Assembly (NCBI RefSeq): GCF_004359215.1
Contig: NC_090615.1
Location: 5,601,981-5,659,986, forward strand
DNA: 58,006 nucleotides
Source of the DNA: Bremia lactucae
Lineage: Eukaryota > Oomycota > Peronosporomycetes > Peronosporales > Peronosporaceae
Reading direction: 5' to 3'
Below the pieces are notes generated by a model. The model worked only from the letters and a program-made list of their open reading frames with translations. It was not told the origin of the DNA and did no database searches. Made by a program: the position numbers and the translations under genes. Positions 21,808-33,000 of this stretch are shown piece after piece. How positions within the stretch are numbered: position 1 is the stretch's first letter; each line of letters begins with the position of its first letter.

Positions 21808-22128
21808 GACGTTCTCATATTGTCTGTGTACCTTCAAGTCCTATGAAGATGACAGAAGCACAATTCTGCCTTAAACGTCAGCCTTTGTATTTTTGTTTAA
21901 ATGAATACAAAACCGAATGTCTCAGCGATAGCCCGCAACAACCCAGAAGCACGGTAAATAAGGGTCACTCGCACGAATATGGGTCAGATTTGTAATATTA
22001 AGGTCGTCAAACATTGATAATTGCCCTTATTATAATCCGACGACGCCAATTCTTTTTAAATCTGGCGTCAGCAGGATGACGTCGCCTTTTATCCTCTAAA
22101 GCCATTTTGCAGGCCAGTCATAGTAATA
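21808..22128. other. Intergenic DNA between convergent GAD and DnaJ genes
   Basis: Shared 3' region of two convergent genes. No ORF or structured element is supported. Confidence 0.5.
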
Positions 22129-23304
22129 TCAATAGCGCCGTGTTCGCCGTAATTTTCGCAACTGGTCACAAGGAGGCATTTTCATATCCAGTGCTTTCCG
22201 CATCGCGACTTCACGGTTGTCGCTACGTGAGTTGCGAGCGCGGTATATCATGCGTTTCTGGCGCATTTGAAGATTTTCACAGCTTTCTGTGAGTTTCGAC
22301 GTGAGTGCTTGCTCCACCATCTGCTCGACGCGAGAGAGATCGCGCCAGTGCGTCGTATACCGTTGATCAAAGTCCTGCTCGACATAGTACGGTATCCCCT
22401 TGGCAACATTTGCCATCTGTGTCGTGCGCTGGATGTTAAACTGCGGTGTGGGATCTAATGTGAACGGAATCTCGGGGGTTGATGGATATGACAGCAATGA
22501 CACAAGAAAGATCAACAACAATGGTAGAAATTGAGCCAACGTGGCCATCCCACCACGTTGTTCTTGCGGTTGTCGGTGATCCTGGTGTTGCGGCTGTGGT
22601 CGGTGGCCACGTGGACGAAAATTCCCGCCAAAAAACATATTGAATATTTCTTCCGGCGTAATGTCGCCATCCGGTGCATATCCACGTCTGTGTTGCGGTT
22701 GCTGCTGGATCGTTGCATCGTCCCCATACTGATCATAATGGGCGCGCTTTTCAGGGTCGCTTAGAATTGCAAACGCTTTTCCTACCGCTTTAAACGCATC
22801 TTCCGCTCCCGGAGCGCTATTCTTGTCTGGATGCAACTTAAGCGCTAGCTACATACCACGCAGCACTGCATTAGCCTCTCGTCACTAGCCAATTGTATAC
22901 CATTACACAGCGCACACCTTGCGATAGGCCTTTTTTATTTCATTGTCAGTAGCATCCTGCCGAGCCGATAGAACCTCGTAATGAGTCTTGCACGCCTTGA
23001 TCTGACGCACCATTTGCAGCTGCTCGGCCGTGTATGGACGCGAAGGCTCCGAGGACGGAGACCTCGAGGGTGCTGTCGCTGATCGGTGTCGCATGCCACC
23101 GCGTGGTGATGTGGGCGGTCTCTTTGATGCCGAGACCTTTTCCATCTCTGTACGAGCCCGATCGCGCATTGCCTCAACACCAGCAAGTGGATACATGCGA
23201 TGGGATTTATCAAAGAATTTAATAGCTTTCTCCCAATTCCCAAGACGTAAATGTTTCTTGCCAATTTCAAGACACTTTTCAGCTTCTCCTTTGTTCATTT
23301 CCAT
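22129..23304 (-). CDS. DnaJ/Hsp40 membrane co-chaperone, DNAJB12/14 type (two exons)
   Basis: Exon 1 is 23304-22918 and exon 2 is 22848-22129; the 69-nt intron has GT-AG ends and interrupts the J domain exactly at [14 protein letters not shown]. The product is 368 residues. Residues 1-40 form a MIT/TPR-like helix pair ([19 protein letters not shown], then [15 protein letters not shown]), followed by a low-complexity Ser/Pro/Arg linker, the J domain (about 107-170, HPD at 135-137), a linker with [10 protein letters not shown], one membrane segment (about 231-250, [18 protein letters not shown]) and a C-terminal DUF1977-like domain. This matches ER-membrane J proteins that recruit Hsp70 for folding and degradation of membrane proteins. 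Confidence 0.9.
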
Positions 23305-23334
23305 GCTGCTTGACGCTTGTAGCGAAGCACGCAG

Positions 23335-23344
23335 TGTAGAATGA
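23335..23344 (-). promoter_or_regulatory. Initiator-like motif upstream of the DnaJ gene
   Basis: On the minus strand TCATTCTACA fits the oomycete initiator (TCAYTYY followed by N-CA). It lies 31 bases before the ATG at 23304. The flanking T-run is weak, so this is only probable. Confidence 0.45.
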
Positions 23345-23516
23345 CGGAGGGAGCTATATTAGCACCTATACAAAGATGCCGCGGCAAATATTACGATTGA
23401 TTGGCCGAGTTTCTATGTGGCAATCGTGTAACAAAAGCCATTTTTTTCGTTTTCAAGAAAAAAAAACAAGTTTTCAAAGCGACTATGAAGGGGTATCTTG
23501 TTAAAAAGTAGCTTTC

Positions 23517-25078
23517 TCAAGCTGGACCAAAGAAATTGTCCAGCGACGATTGTTTTGAGTCCGTTAACTTGCCCGTAAGTTTTGCCTTAGCAGGGAACGA
23601 CACACGGCGGCGCTTGTTAGGTTCTTTTGACGGCGGTAAGTCGTGCTCTTTATCACTGAGGCACTTGTTGAGAAGACTTGAGGCTGGAATATATTCGATG
23701 TGTTGATGTTTCACCTGCTTATTAATTGACGTATCTGATTTCGTGTCTTCTTCTTTAGGTGATAAATTCGAGGCTGTGTTGGCAAATGTGCTTTCTTTCG
23801 TCTTGCGTTTGGTCGTCAGTGTGTCCGAGCTATCAATAGGCTCTTGTTTTTCTTGCTTATTCTCAAAAAACGACTTGATGTCACCTATAACGTTAAAGCA
23901 TCAGTCACCTCTGGTATTGGCGACGAAGCGATCGAACGCCAAATACCTGCATGCTTGATATCAATCTTTGTAGCACAACTTTCGCTCTGAAATTGCATCG
24001 ACCCGACTGCAGAATAATAGTTATAAACTATCTGTAGGACCACGACTATTAATCGACATTTACCTTTTTTACTCACGGGATACCACTTTAAATCAGTGGA
24101 ATCAGGAACTAGCAAGTCTGTAAGGTCTTCAAATGGTTCATCCGAAAGCCAACGGATAGAGCTTTCTTCAGCAAAAATGACCTAGTGTGATACCACCCGA
24201 CATTATTAACCCGCCTCGAGGGGCATCACAACGACGTAAGTACCGGCATGCGATTATGCAGCCACTTAAGCTCCGGTGCCACTGCAGTAGTCAGGATCGT
24301 ATAGGTGCAGAGTAATTCACCCGCTTCATTCTTCCACTCGTCATACAAGCCTGCAAGCTATGCAAAAACTGTCATAAACTGTAGCAAGCCATGCATGTTT
24401 AGCCATTACTTTTATCAATTTCTGCTCTTTATAAAAGTAGTAAGGTTGTTTTTCCCGTTTATCCACCTGATGCCATTCGTAATATCTTAGCACATAAGAT
24501 TTTTTTTAGTCGTAACAAAAAGCTTTATTCAAATGTTGTACCTACCCTTCAATCAACACCACACATCTCTTAGACTTCAATAATCGCTTAAATGCTGGAC
24601 GTTCATGTAAGCTTTCGGCCCTTGGTAACAACATGTCAGCATGATCACGTTTGCTAATTCTATAGAATGTAGAACCTGGCATTGAACATTAGAAAATGAT
24701 CTGGCTTGGCGTTTGCTTTGGTAAATGACGGAACAAGTCCCCACTTCAAGACGACCGATTCATAATTATTACATCTTGCATGATTTAGTAGCAATGAACC
24801 AAACCTGCATAGCTTGTAGCTGGGTGTTTGTTTTCACGCCATCCGAATGTTCTCGGTGTTTCTGTAGAAGAATCGGCCCATATCTTCCTGGCCCCATGTT
24901 CTCAACCGGTTTGTCTATTTAGTATCGTACATAGGCAAATGTCTTACTTTTTCGTATCAGCTAGGCGACATTATAATGCTGTCAAACATTTTTCGCTGTT
25001 CACAAAGTCTTCTGGCGCAACGCCAGCGGCTTTTGCGATCTCCTCGCGGGCCAATGTGCACCTCGTTCGCCCACACAT
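23517..25078 (-). CDS. HMCES: HMCES/SRAP-domain abasic-site shield protein (nine exons)
   Basis: Exons on the minus strand: 25078-24988, 24914-24805, 24743-24676, 24620-24546, 24485-24410, 24357-24244, 24181-24064, 24006-23947, 23884-23517. All eight introns are 52-73 nt with GT-AG ends, and the exons sum to 1080 nt (359 residues; human HMCES has 354). The protein starts MCGRTRC, so after Met removal Cys2 is the catalytic residue that crosslinks to abasic DNA. Other SRAP features: QWGLVPSFTK, FNAR with the active-site Asn (N88), RCVVLIEGYYEW with Glu118, TYTILTT, and WLHNRMP with His174. The last residues contain a perfect PIP box (QSSLDNFF, 349-356), so binding to PCNA at forks is likely; a second SFF motif is at 242-244. 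HMCES protects abasic sites in single-stranded DNA during replication. Exon borders rest on frame and family match, not transcripts. Confidence 0.9.
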
Positions 25079-25496
25079 GATTATAATTTGTCGAAATGCA
25101 TTATGCTTTTGTTATCACGCTAAATGCCCTTTTCACGAAATTTTGGTAAAACGCAATTCTTAATGATGTAAGTTTCCAACTATCCTCTACAAGAATATGC
25201 ACCAATTAAAATATTCTTTTTCCATCAATCTTCAAATTAAGCTTTGCTTGTTAACTTCACACTTGCCTATTACCTATTTGTCCGGTGCTTCTATGTCTTC
25301 TCCATATATTGCTGTAGTACACTCCCCTTCATAAACCTTTTTTTTATGCTTAGAAACGATGCCTTCATAGATCTTTCCTCATTATAACACAAGCGTTGCA
25401 CCAATGCTGACAAACATAAATATAACTTATTAGCGTTAATTAATGTTATTATGGACTTTACGTTTCAACACCGACTTCAATTAGTGCTACTCTCGT
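25079..25496. other. Intergenic DNA upstream of HMCES and downstream of the SWIB gene
   Basis: No gene. On the minus strand about 15 bases before the HMCES ATG lies GCATTTCGACAAATT, which loosely resembles the oomycete initiator plus flanking element; it would put the start site very close to the ATG. Confidence 0.4.
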
Positions 25497-26696
25497 TTAT
25501 TTCTCTTTCTTGGTCTTGTCCTCATCGCTCGAAAATCCATCGCGTGGGATCTCCGACCACCCTCCTGACGGTACATCGTCTACTTTACGCGCATGTCGCT
25601 TAATGTATTTGTTCATCGAAAACATCGTAAACGAATCCCGTTGAAACACTGCCTTCATACGATCGTCCAGCAAAATCGTGCGCTTGTCGTTCGGATCCTG
25701 CAATTGATGTTCATGAATGTAAGCCCACAATGCTTTCACAATCTGAGGTCGTGCCATGCGGTCACTGCCAATGAGTGACGCCAATTCAGGCGATACGGCC
25801 AATTCTATATTAAAAGGATTCTTTCGCTCACTCTTGCTGTCGTTGTCTGGATCGTTCGCTGACGACTTGCGTTTCTTACGCTTAATAGCTTCCTTTTTCA
25901 CAACTTTTGCCTCGGTATCTTCCTCACTTGAAAGACCATCCCGAGAAATTTGACTCCATCCACCTGGCGGCAAGTCGTCGGGCTTGCGCACATGACGCTT
26001 GACAAATTTATTCATCGTAAACATCGTAAAGGCGTCACGCTGAAACACACGTCGCAGCGCATCGTCCAAAATGATGTTTTTTCGATTGCTGGGATCTTGC
26101 AAGTCATGCTCGCGGATATAGGCCCAAAGTGCCTTTACAAGCTGCGGTCTCGCCATCGTATCCGCACCAATAACGTCCGCAAGCTCTGGAGAGAGACACA
26201 GCGTGGCATTAAACCCCCCAGTGCCTGCTTTGGCTTTCTTGCCGTGGTCGTCCTCACTTTTTCGCTTCCGTTTCTTAGGTGTCGCCTTCTTCTTGACAGC
26301 TGCCACAGGTTTCCGCGGTTGGTCGTCCTCACTTTTTCGCTTCCGTTTCTTAGGTGTCGCCTTCTTCTTGACAGCTGCCGCAGGTTTCCGCGGTGTGCGT
26401 TCCTCGTGACCAATTTCTTCGTCACTTGGATCAGGTTCACTTTCGTCTTCGTGAGTTTGCTGCTGCTCGATGATTGCTAGGATCGTTGCGTTAATAACGT
26501 CCTTGTAGCTGGACAGATCGGAATGAAAGTCCTCTTCCAGCTGGTTGCGAATCATCCGTCGTGAGAGCTTTTCCAAGTCTGCGTCTTTGAGGATGTTGCT
26601 AATGGCCTCGGTGAGCTGAGCCGCATCGACTTTGAGGGCTTTAGGCTCATGGTCCAGCCCCTTAAGGTCCAAGCCGAGCTCGAGACCATCACTCAT
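25497..26696 (-). CDS. Nuclear protein with DEK_C domain and two SWIB/MDM2 domains
   Basis: Single exon, 399 residues, ATG at 26694-26696. Residues 26-78 form a DEK_C-like helical domain (LEKLSRRMIRNQLEEDF), residues 100-155 are Lys/Arg-rich with two copies of RKPxAAVKKKATPKKRKRK, likely nuclear localisation signals, and two SWIB domains follow at about 161-235 (LSPELADVIGADTMARPQLV) and 295-372 (VSPELASLIGSDRMARPQIV). SWIB domains occur in SWI/SNF subunits and in stand-alone plant and protist chromatin proteins. The two SWIB domains are about 65% alike, so they come from an internal duplication. A role in chromatin or transcription is inferred from domains only. It follows ATP10 on the same strand. 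Confidence 0.9.
   Translation of the reverse strand: MSDGLELGLDLKGLDHEPKALKVDAAQLTEAISNILKDADLEKLSRRMIRNQLEEDFHSDLSSYKDVINATILAIIEQQQTHEDESEPDPSDEEIGHEERTPRKPAAAVKKKATPKKRKRKSEDDQPRKPVAAVKKKATPKKRKRKSEDDHGKKAKAGTGGFNATLCLSPELADVIGADTMARPQLVKALWAYIREHDLQDPSNRKNIILDDALRRVFQRDAFTMFTMNKFVKRHVRKPDDLPPGGWSQISRDGLSSEEDTEAKVVKKEAIKRKKRKSSANDPDNDSKSERKNPFNIELAVSPELASLIGSDRMARPQIVKALWAYIHEHQLQDPNDKRTILLDDRMKAVFQRDSFTMFSMNKYIKRHARKVDDVPSGGWSEIPRDGFSSDEDKTKKEK
26244..26393. repeat. 75-bp direct duplication in the SWIB gene
   Basis: Codons 102-126 and 127-151 are near-identical at the DNA level (one clear change, A/V in the protein), doubling the basic motif without changing the frame. The near identity shows the duplication is recent. 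Confidence 0.85.
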
Positions 26697-27361
26697 AGTC
26701 GGTATTTCGCTCTAAAGAACTATAGTTGGAAGGGGGATCAGAAAAAAGTATCATTTAAAGTGGTGTGGTTGACACACGTCACTGCCGAGCAAGATTTCTA
26801 AATAAACTGATGTATGGCCATGAAGATTATTGACGCATTTCATTACAATTAAAGTGCAAGTCTCTGGCGAAAAAGCAGGTTTGCTGGACAAGTCGTAGGT
26901 AAATGACGGCAAAACCCTTAAGATTTGATGCTAATAAACATCATGACCGGAAAAAGTTTTAGCTATTCAAGAGCTAAAACTTTTTCGGGTCATGACGTAA
27001 ATTTCTCTACCAGACACATTCCACTATCAGCTAGTACGTAGAAAATTAAGATTGTGCTTTGACTCATTTTTTAATTTTTTTCTAATCGGGGCGAAACTTC
27101 CACTGCTAACACTTTTTGATGTTTGCACCTTCATCTAAAAGCGTTAAAGATGAAAGACAGTAGCGAGACAATACAATTCTATCACTACAAATCTCATGTC
27201 ATTCTTCGTCGTTTCAAAAGCGACTCGACTACAATTAAAAATCGATTAACTTCCATTGCATCATAACGCCGTTGTCGCGATAACAGCTCGTTATTAGGCG
27301 TCGTGCCCTCTCCATGCGTTCATCCGAATCATTTATTCCGCATGTAAAGCTTTGATTCTTT
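26697..27361. other. Intergenic DNA with one strong hairpin
   Basis: No gene supported. The hairpin at 26941-26995 is listed separately. The rest is AT-rich. Confidence 0.5.
26941..26995. repeat. 24-bp inverted repeat, one mismatch, 7-nt loop
   Basis: Arms 26941-26964 and 26972-26995 (TCATGACCGG... with A5GT4 core) pair with a single mismatch; the loop is ATTCAAG. It is the only large hairpin in the gene island and lies between the SWIB and ATP10 genes. Confidence 0.85.
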
Positions 27362-28245
27362 TCATCCCTGAAGCCTCTGCGTGCTCTGTGCCAACAATTG
27401 TCGGGTCATATTTTTTAATCTATCCAACTCCAATGGTGTCGCTGGACCTCCTGCACTAGAATTAATCACGTGAAGTAAGTATTTCAATTCAAGACACACT
27501 TCCACTAAACTTACATCCAACGAATTCGCCCTTTTCCATCCACCAAATGGACATATCCGACAAAACTATTGTCGAGCGCCATGGGGGTCCGAAAATCATC
27601 GCAACGTCCAAAGTGCGCAAATGTGGTGGCATGCAATTCTTTTGGAGTTCTTTCTTGCAAGCCACGAGTAATGCTTCCACTTACGAATTTCATGTACCAA
27701 TCTTCAATTACGTTCAGGGTGAGCATCTGCACTTTGCTGTCTAACTGGCCTTGTTTGTCTGCAAAGGCAGCTAGAAAGCCATTTTGCCATGCTGGAAGCA
27801 TATTCAGGCCATAATTCTTAAAGGATGTAAGCACAAGGGTGACTTTTCCCTTTACCAAGAAACTCTGTATGTCCACGTGCTTTCCGTCCAGTGAATTCAC
27901 CTTTAAGGACGGAACGTTCTTGGCCTGGCTCACCACCGTGAGCGTGTCACTACCTTCAACCACTTTTCCTTCAGTGTCATTTAATTGCTTGTACTCGGCA
28001 AACATATTAGGACGATATTTTTTCTCTACTTTGCGGTCGGCCTCCTTAATCATCGCGTCTAGCGCCTCCATTGCGTTGCGCAGGTTCTGGACTGGAGACG
28101 CACGGACGGAAACAGCTTTATTGGGCTTTACTTGTCCATTCGCAGTAGTAGGAGATATGTTTTTTGTATCGGATGTGGTAGAGATAGCACGAAGCATTGC
28201 TCGGTAGCGGCAAAGCACCAATGCTGCCCCACGGGGAGTCAACAT
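27362..28245 (-). CDS. ATP10: Mitochondrial ATP synthase assembly factor ATP10 (two exons)
   Basis: Exon 1 is 28245-27515 and exon 2 is 27455-27362, with a 59-nt intron (GTAAGT...CTAG). The product has 274 residues. The N-terminus is basic and hydroxylated without acidic residues (MLTPRGAALVLCRYRAMLRA), fitting a mitochondrial targeting peptide. The family core is in the second half: ATFAHFGRCDDFRTPMALDN and GYVHLVDGKGRIRW, and splicing supplies the expected end IAGGPATPLELDRL. ATP10 acts at the inner membrane in assembly of the Fo part of ATP synthase, in yeast as chaperone for subunit 6. Without the intron the frame stops right after RIRW, so the second exon is well supported. Confidence 0.92.
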
Positions 28246-28394
28246 GGTGTTTTTTGATGGACCTCAAAAAATAAATATAAATTATTTAAGAAGGTCGCAA
28301 TTGTAACGTAGTATTTATTACCAATATCCTCGGTTAATCAAAATATGCAATTAGCCTCCAGTTATTTGAATTATTGAAAGACGCTCGACACAGA

Positions 28395-28830
28395 TCGAAA
28401 ATGTTCAGACTTTGAAGCTTCAGTAGCGACGCTCCGTAGCATTGCGACGAAGAACAAGCATGGTTTCATTTCAGGAGAAGAGGCCGTTTTAACTGATCTT
28501 ATCAACGAATATTTTACCGTCGAGACAGTGTATGCAAATTCGCCCAATATTGAAGATGTCGTCATGGCTTTACGTCAGCAAAACTCATCTGATTTGAATA
28601 AAGTCTTTTCGATTGCTCGTTCCCACAAGGCTTTCAAATCGAAAAACAAGCTTCTGCTACAGCTTTTAGCCCAAATGTCGCGTGGCTCGGCAGTTGCTCC
28701 TTGACAAATGCAAAGAGGACTGTTGATCGATGTTTATACTTGCAAACAAATTTTTGAGGAAGTCATCGCAATGAAGTCTCTAACGGCTCATTTTAAGCCA
28801 AGAATTAAACCAGAGCTTAACTAATTCCTC
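28395..28830 (+). pseudogene. Fragment resembling the central domain of acetyl-CoA carboxylase
   Basis: One frame reads SVATLRSIATKNKHGFI, then LINEYFTVETVYANSPNIED, VVMALRQQN and SHKAFKSKNKLLLQLLAQM, which resembles the region between the biotinyl and carboxyltransferase domains of eukaryotic acetyl-CoA carboxylase. A TGA interrupts it after about 90 codons; the frame then continues to a stop near 28822. No biotin carboxylase or carboxyltransferase sequence is nearby, so this is an isolated, dead fragment. The assignment is from memory of the family pattern and is moderately sure. Confidence 0.5.
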
Positions 28831-30022
28831 ATGGACGCTGCCACCCAATACAATTCGGCTTGACCTCCTTCGCAATCGATAGATAAAGCAGCAGTGACAC
28901 ATCACCACCCCAAATGACACTTGTCATCGCAGCAGCAGCAGGATTCACACTATGTTTTTAATAAACTTGAAACGTCTCTCATCAATAAGGGAGCCCATTT
29001 CGGTTGCGTTGTTTGTTGTCATATTTTGAGTCAATCCGCAGCAGCGAAAAATATAGTTACTGTATTCCTTTAGAATCGCCTTTTAGTAAGCAGCTGTATA
29101 CAACAACAACTTGACATTTAATTAAGGGAACCCAAATACCCATTCGTTATCGCCACAGAATCTCCACACCTTAAATTATATTGGGTAACCGGTGTTGCCA
29201 TACCCTATTTTCTATCTCTGTATTAGTAGCGTAAAAATCGGTGTGACTGCTCATGGGCAAATGAGAAGCCGAATCTTAGTGCCCTTGTTTCGTGCCCACC
29301 ATAAACTCATGCAAGCATCACCTTTCTTGTGCTTTAGCACTTGTCGGCTTAATTCTTTGTTAAATTGCCATATTCAAAGAAATTTCGCACATGTTGAGAA
29401 GTCCAGTTACTAGCCAATATATTACTGTACGATACCAACCGCTACTAAAAGTGCTACATGCGCTCGGAGATTAACAATACTCCTCCCAGCTTGCCGTACT
29501 TTCGATCTCCTAAATCACCGTTTGCTTGCGCCACCCAGTTACGTCGTTGTGGCATTGCTGTAGCCCAAAAGCCAGCATTAACTGTTTAATCATTAAAATT
29601 TGAAAGTTACACTGGAAAATCAGAAATTCTTCGGAAGAAATGACTTTAGCTGTGAATGATAAATTTTAAAGAATATTCGACCCGACGCTCAACTGAAGCT
29701 TTGAAGAGCATAAACAAGTAAAATAAATCCATAGCTTCTAAATGCATGACGGTAACCCCCTCCGCACATACGCAATGGTACATTTTGCCCACATTCATTC
29801 ACATAAGCTCAAATCTTCGTATCAAACACGAAAAACCACCCATCTCGACGCTCTTCTCGCTCTTGCACGCGTTTCGTTTTCTTATGGTCTGTTTCTCTAC
29901 TCATGCTTGAGTCCCACGCTAATGTCTTTTGTCTGCTCTACAAGAGTCCTACTTCACCCATTCCGCTCTTGCAACGTCACTAAAATCGCGGCTACCAAGC
30001 CAAAAAACGCTCAAGAAATTCT
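28831..30022. other. Intergenic DNA, no gene seen
   Basis: Short open frames on both strands lack codon bias, family motifs or neighbours that would support them. A short CAGCAG run occurs near 28937. Confidence 0.5.
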
Positions 30023-33000
30023 TTACTTCTTCAGACCCTTTAGCATCTTTTGACGGCGACCAGTCGAGAGCTTGTTCTGCATGAGAAACGGTGCTTGAAT
30101 GCTGCTAAACTTGTTCTCGTTCCCTGAATTCACACCACCGCCGAGTCCACGATCGACACTTCTACTAAGATTGGTAGTACTACCGTCACCTATCATTCCA
30201 TTACTCGCTCCAGGAAGCGACGAGCTCGTAGGCGGTAAGGGTGGCGTAGGTACTGAAGGTGGACCCGTTCGATTCTGTCTCCATGTATACGATTCTTGCG
30301 CTTTCACTGCCTTGCGTGGTTGCGATTGTGGTACATGCATCGGTGGTGGTGGCGGCGACGGGGCTCGCTGCTGGTATTGTACCGGCACTGGTGCCGAGTG
30401 AGGAGGGGCTGGAACACTGCTTCCTTTACGCACTTGAAACGTTAACGTCAGTGGTTTTTGCATAACCTTGAGCAACGTCATGACTTCTTCAAACGATTTC
30501 TCCCGTGCATGCACGCTACGACCATCCACTGAAATGAGACAGTCGTTTAAAGCCGATTGTGGCAAATGTGCCGCACTTCCAGTACCCGTGACGCGCGTGA
30601 TAAACGGGTACTCGGACGTTTCGTCCGCACCACGTAGCGAAAGTCCTAAAGGAGATCCATCCTGCCACACTAAATTGTAATACTGTGCGCCAGTGTCGTC
30701 CATTCCAGGAGCTGCAATTCTTTTGCTCGGCTTGGACACAGGAGCATCGTATACAGCGGACAAACTTCCATCCGAATTCGAAGAATACGAATTCTGTCGA
30801 TCATGATGCGACGAATTCGAGGCTTGACGTCGAAAAAAGAGCGTCACGGGGCGTTGGACATTCTTCAAATGAGCGACAATGTCTTGAAATGCCACGCGGG
30901 AGACGTCCATGTCATTAATGTGTGTCACGTCGTCACCTACGCAGTCTTGAGGAAGGTGTGCGGCGGCACCGTGCGTGCCAATGCGCTTGATAAACGCGCC
31001 TGCCTGAGGCTTTGCATCGACGGTAAGACCTAATGGACCGGATCCCCACACGACTTTGTAGACATGACTCGAGACCTCACGTGGCACTTGTCGTACAATC
31101 TCGGCGGCATGGTGACTCATAGGAGAAGCATGGACGTGGTCCGGCGAGCCTGTGTGTCTTGATGCACTGTCACGGTGCGTATTACTAGCGTCGCTTCTCG
31201 CGGAAAGCGCTGTATTATTATTGCTACGATACGAAGACGGACGACCTCGCATTTCATCTTCGTCAATCGCTGCACGAAAACACAGCAACACAGGCTTTGG
31301 TGCGGTCTTCAGATACGACACAATGTCTTCAAAATGCATTGCGGACGTCACAATGCCATTCATGCTTTCCAAGAAATCGCCAACTTGGGCTTTGTCAATT
31401 CCAGCCGAATTGCCTGTACCCGTGACCTTTTTAATCACCGGGAGGTCGCCGTCATTCAATCCTGGAATAATCGTTAAACCTAAAGGTCCTTCTCCCCAAT
31501 TCACAGTGTACTTGTGCGGTCGTGACATGCTTAAGCTGAGATTCATGATGGACGAAGCACGCTCTTCTACCATGACCATGCCACTATCTTGTTTCATTAA
31601 ACTTGGTGGACGCGACACGTTCCGATTACTCCGTGGCGCGACCTGCACACTTGGTTTACCATTCGACTTGGAGACAGAAGCAGCAGGACCTCCAACACCA
31701 CGAAAACGAAGCTTCGCAGGAAGCTGAACTTTCTTCAAAATCGACATGGACAACGAGCAACCAAGTTGAATCGTATCAATGTTATTAATCGCAACCAAAA
31801 CATCGCCAATGGCGATATTCTGTTTCACGGCCACAGAGCCACTCTTTTTCGTTAACCGATTGACAATTGGAATCTTCTGCGTCGCACAATCGTCTTTAAG
31901 TGTAACTCCTAGCGGTCCATTCGACCATGTGACAGCATAATCGTGTACCTTACACTTTCCAGGCGCGACATCCGAGGCTTCAAATTTCATAATAATCGGC
32001 GAAGCGTATGCGGCAAAGACATCATTCAAATCGTCATCGGTCTGTACCGAGTCGTCAATGGCACGTCCATTAATTGACAGCAGTTTATCCCCCATAGAAA
32101 TGTGTGCAAACGATTCGTCGGCGTCCAAGTCCGTAATTCGATTCCAAATATTCGTCGTGTCATCGGCACGAAATTGCAAACGAGGTAAGAAACTGTGCTT
32201 CCACACAACCACTCGCAATGCTTCAAACGCTGCACACGCATTATTCCACGTCGATTCCTTGGACACACTTCGTGTACGACTAAGTGTGCTGTCACTGGAT
32301 CCATTGATCGCAGCAACTGACGCAGCGACAGCTGCCTCAGCAGACAATGGCGCAGCCATCTTGTCTTCCGACTGCGGATTCGATACTAAAAACGAATGTT
32401 CCATGGATTTCTGAAGCGTAAGCATCTCCTGCGAATCCATTTCCAGTCCATTTTTCTTCGCTAGCGCGGTCCAGAACGATGTTGTGGACATTTCGCTCTG
32501 AAACCGTTCACGCATTTCCATAATAATGCGATTCATTTCATCGTCCCGCCAATTGGCTTTTTCCGCTCGCATGCGCGATTCAATGGCTTGCGATATACGC
32601 GCTTCTTCTTGTTTCTTTAGACGCTTGAGAATCTTTTCTTCAATGCGTTTCTCTGTGTCGGCATCAAGGCTTACTTTTCGCTAGAAACATCCATTTGACT
32701 GATAAGACTCGTAATTACTAGTATTTCGGCGTTTCAAAGGACGTACCGAGAGCCTTTGGCCACCTGTAGACTCGACACTTCGAGCACTATTCACACGTCG
32801 GGACTTTGTTCGACTCTTTTTCTTGCTTTTCTTCTTCTTAACCTTCGTTTCAACCTCTTCTTCTTCTTCCTCCTCGTCTTCACCAGAGTCTGTTTCATAC
32901 TCTGCGCTCGAGTCTGTCTCATATTCATCCGACTCGTCTTCGGACTCGGCTATAGCGCGATAAAAAAACAATGAGGTTTGTCCATTAAAACACGACTCAA

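Noticed and set aside
23885..23910. A 24-nt intron in the HMCES gene
   Set aside because: Too short; a 62-nt intron (23885-23946) with GT-AG ends gives the correct frame and family sequence.
24828..25163. Plus-strand ORF of 111 codons and its neighbour at 24725
   Set aside because: Both are antisense to HMCES exons and have no family features.
29742..30053. 103-codon plus-strand ORF
   Set aside because: Composition is random, it overlaps the 3' end of the PDZ gene and no motif supports it.
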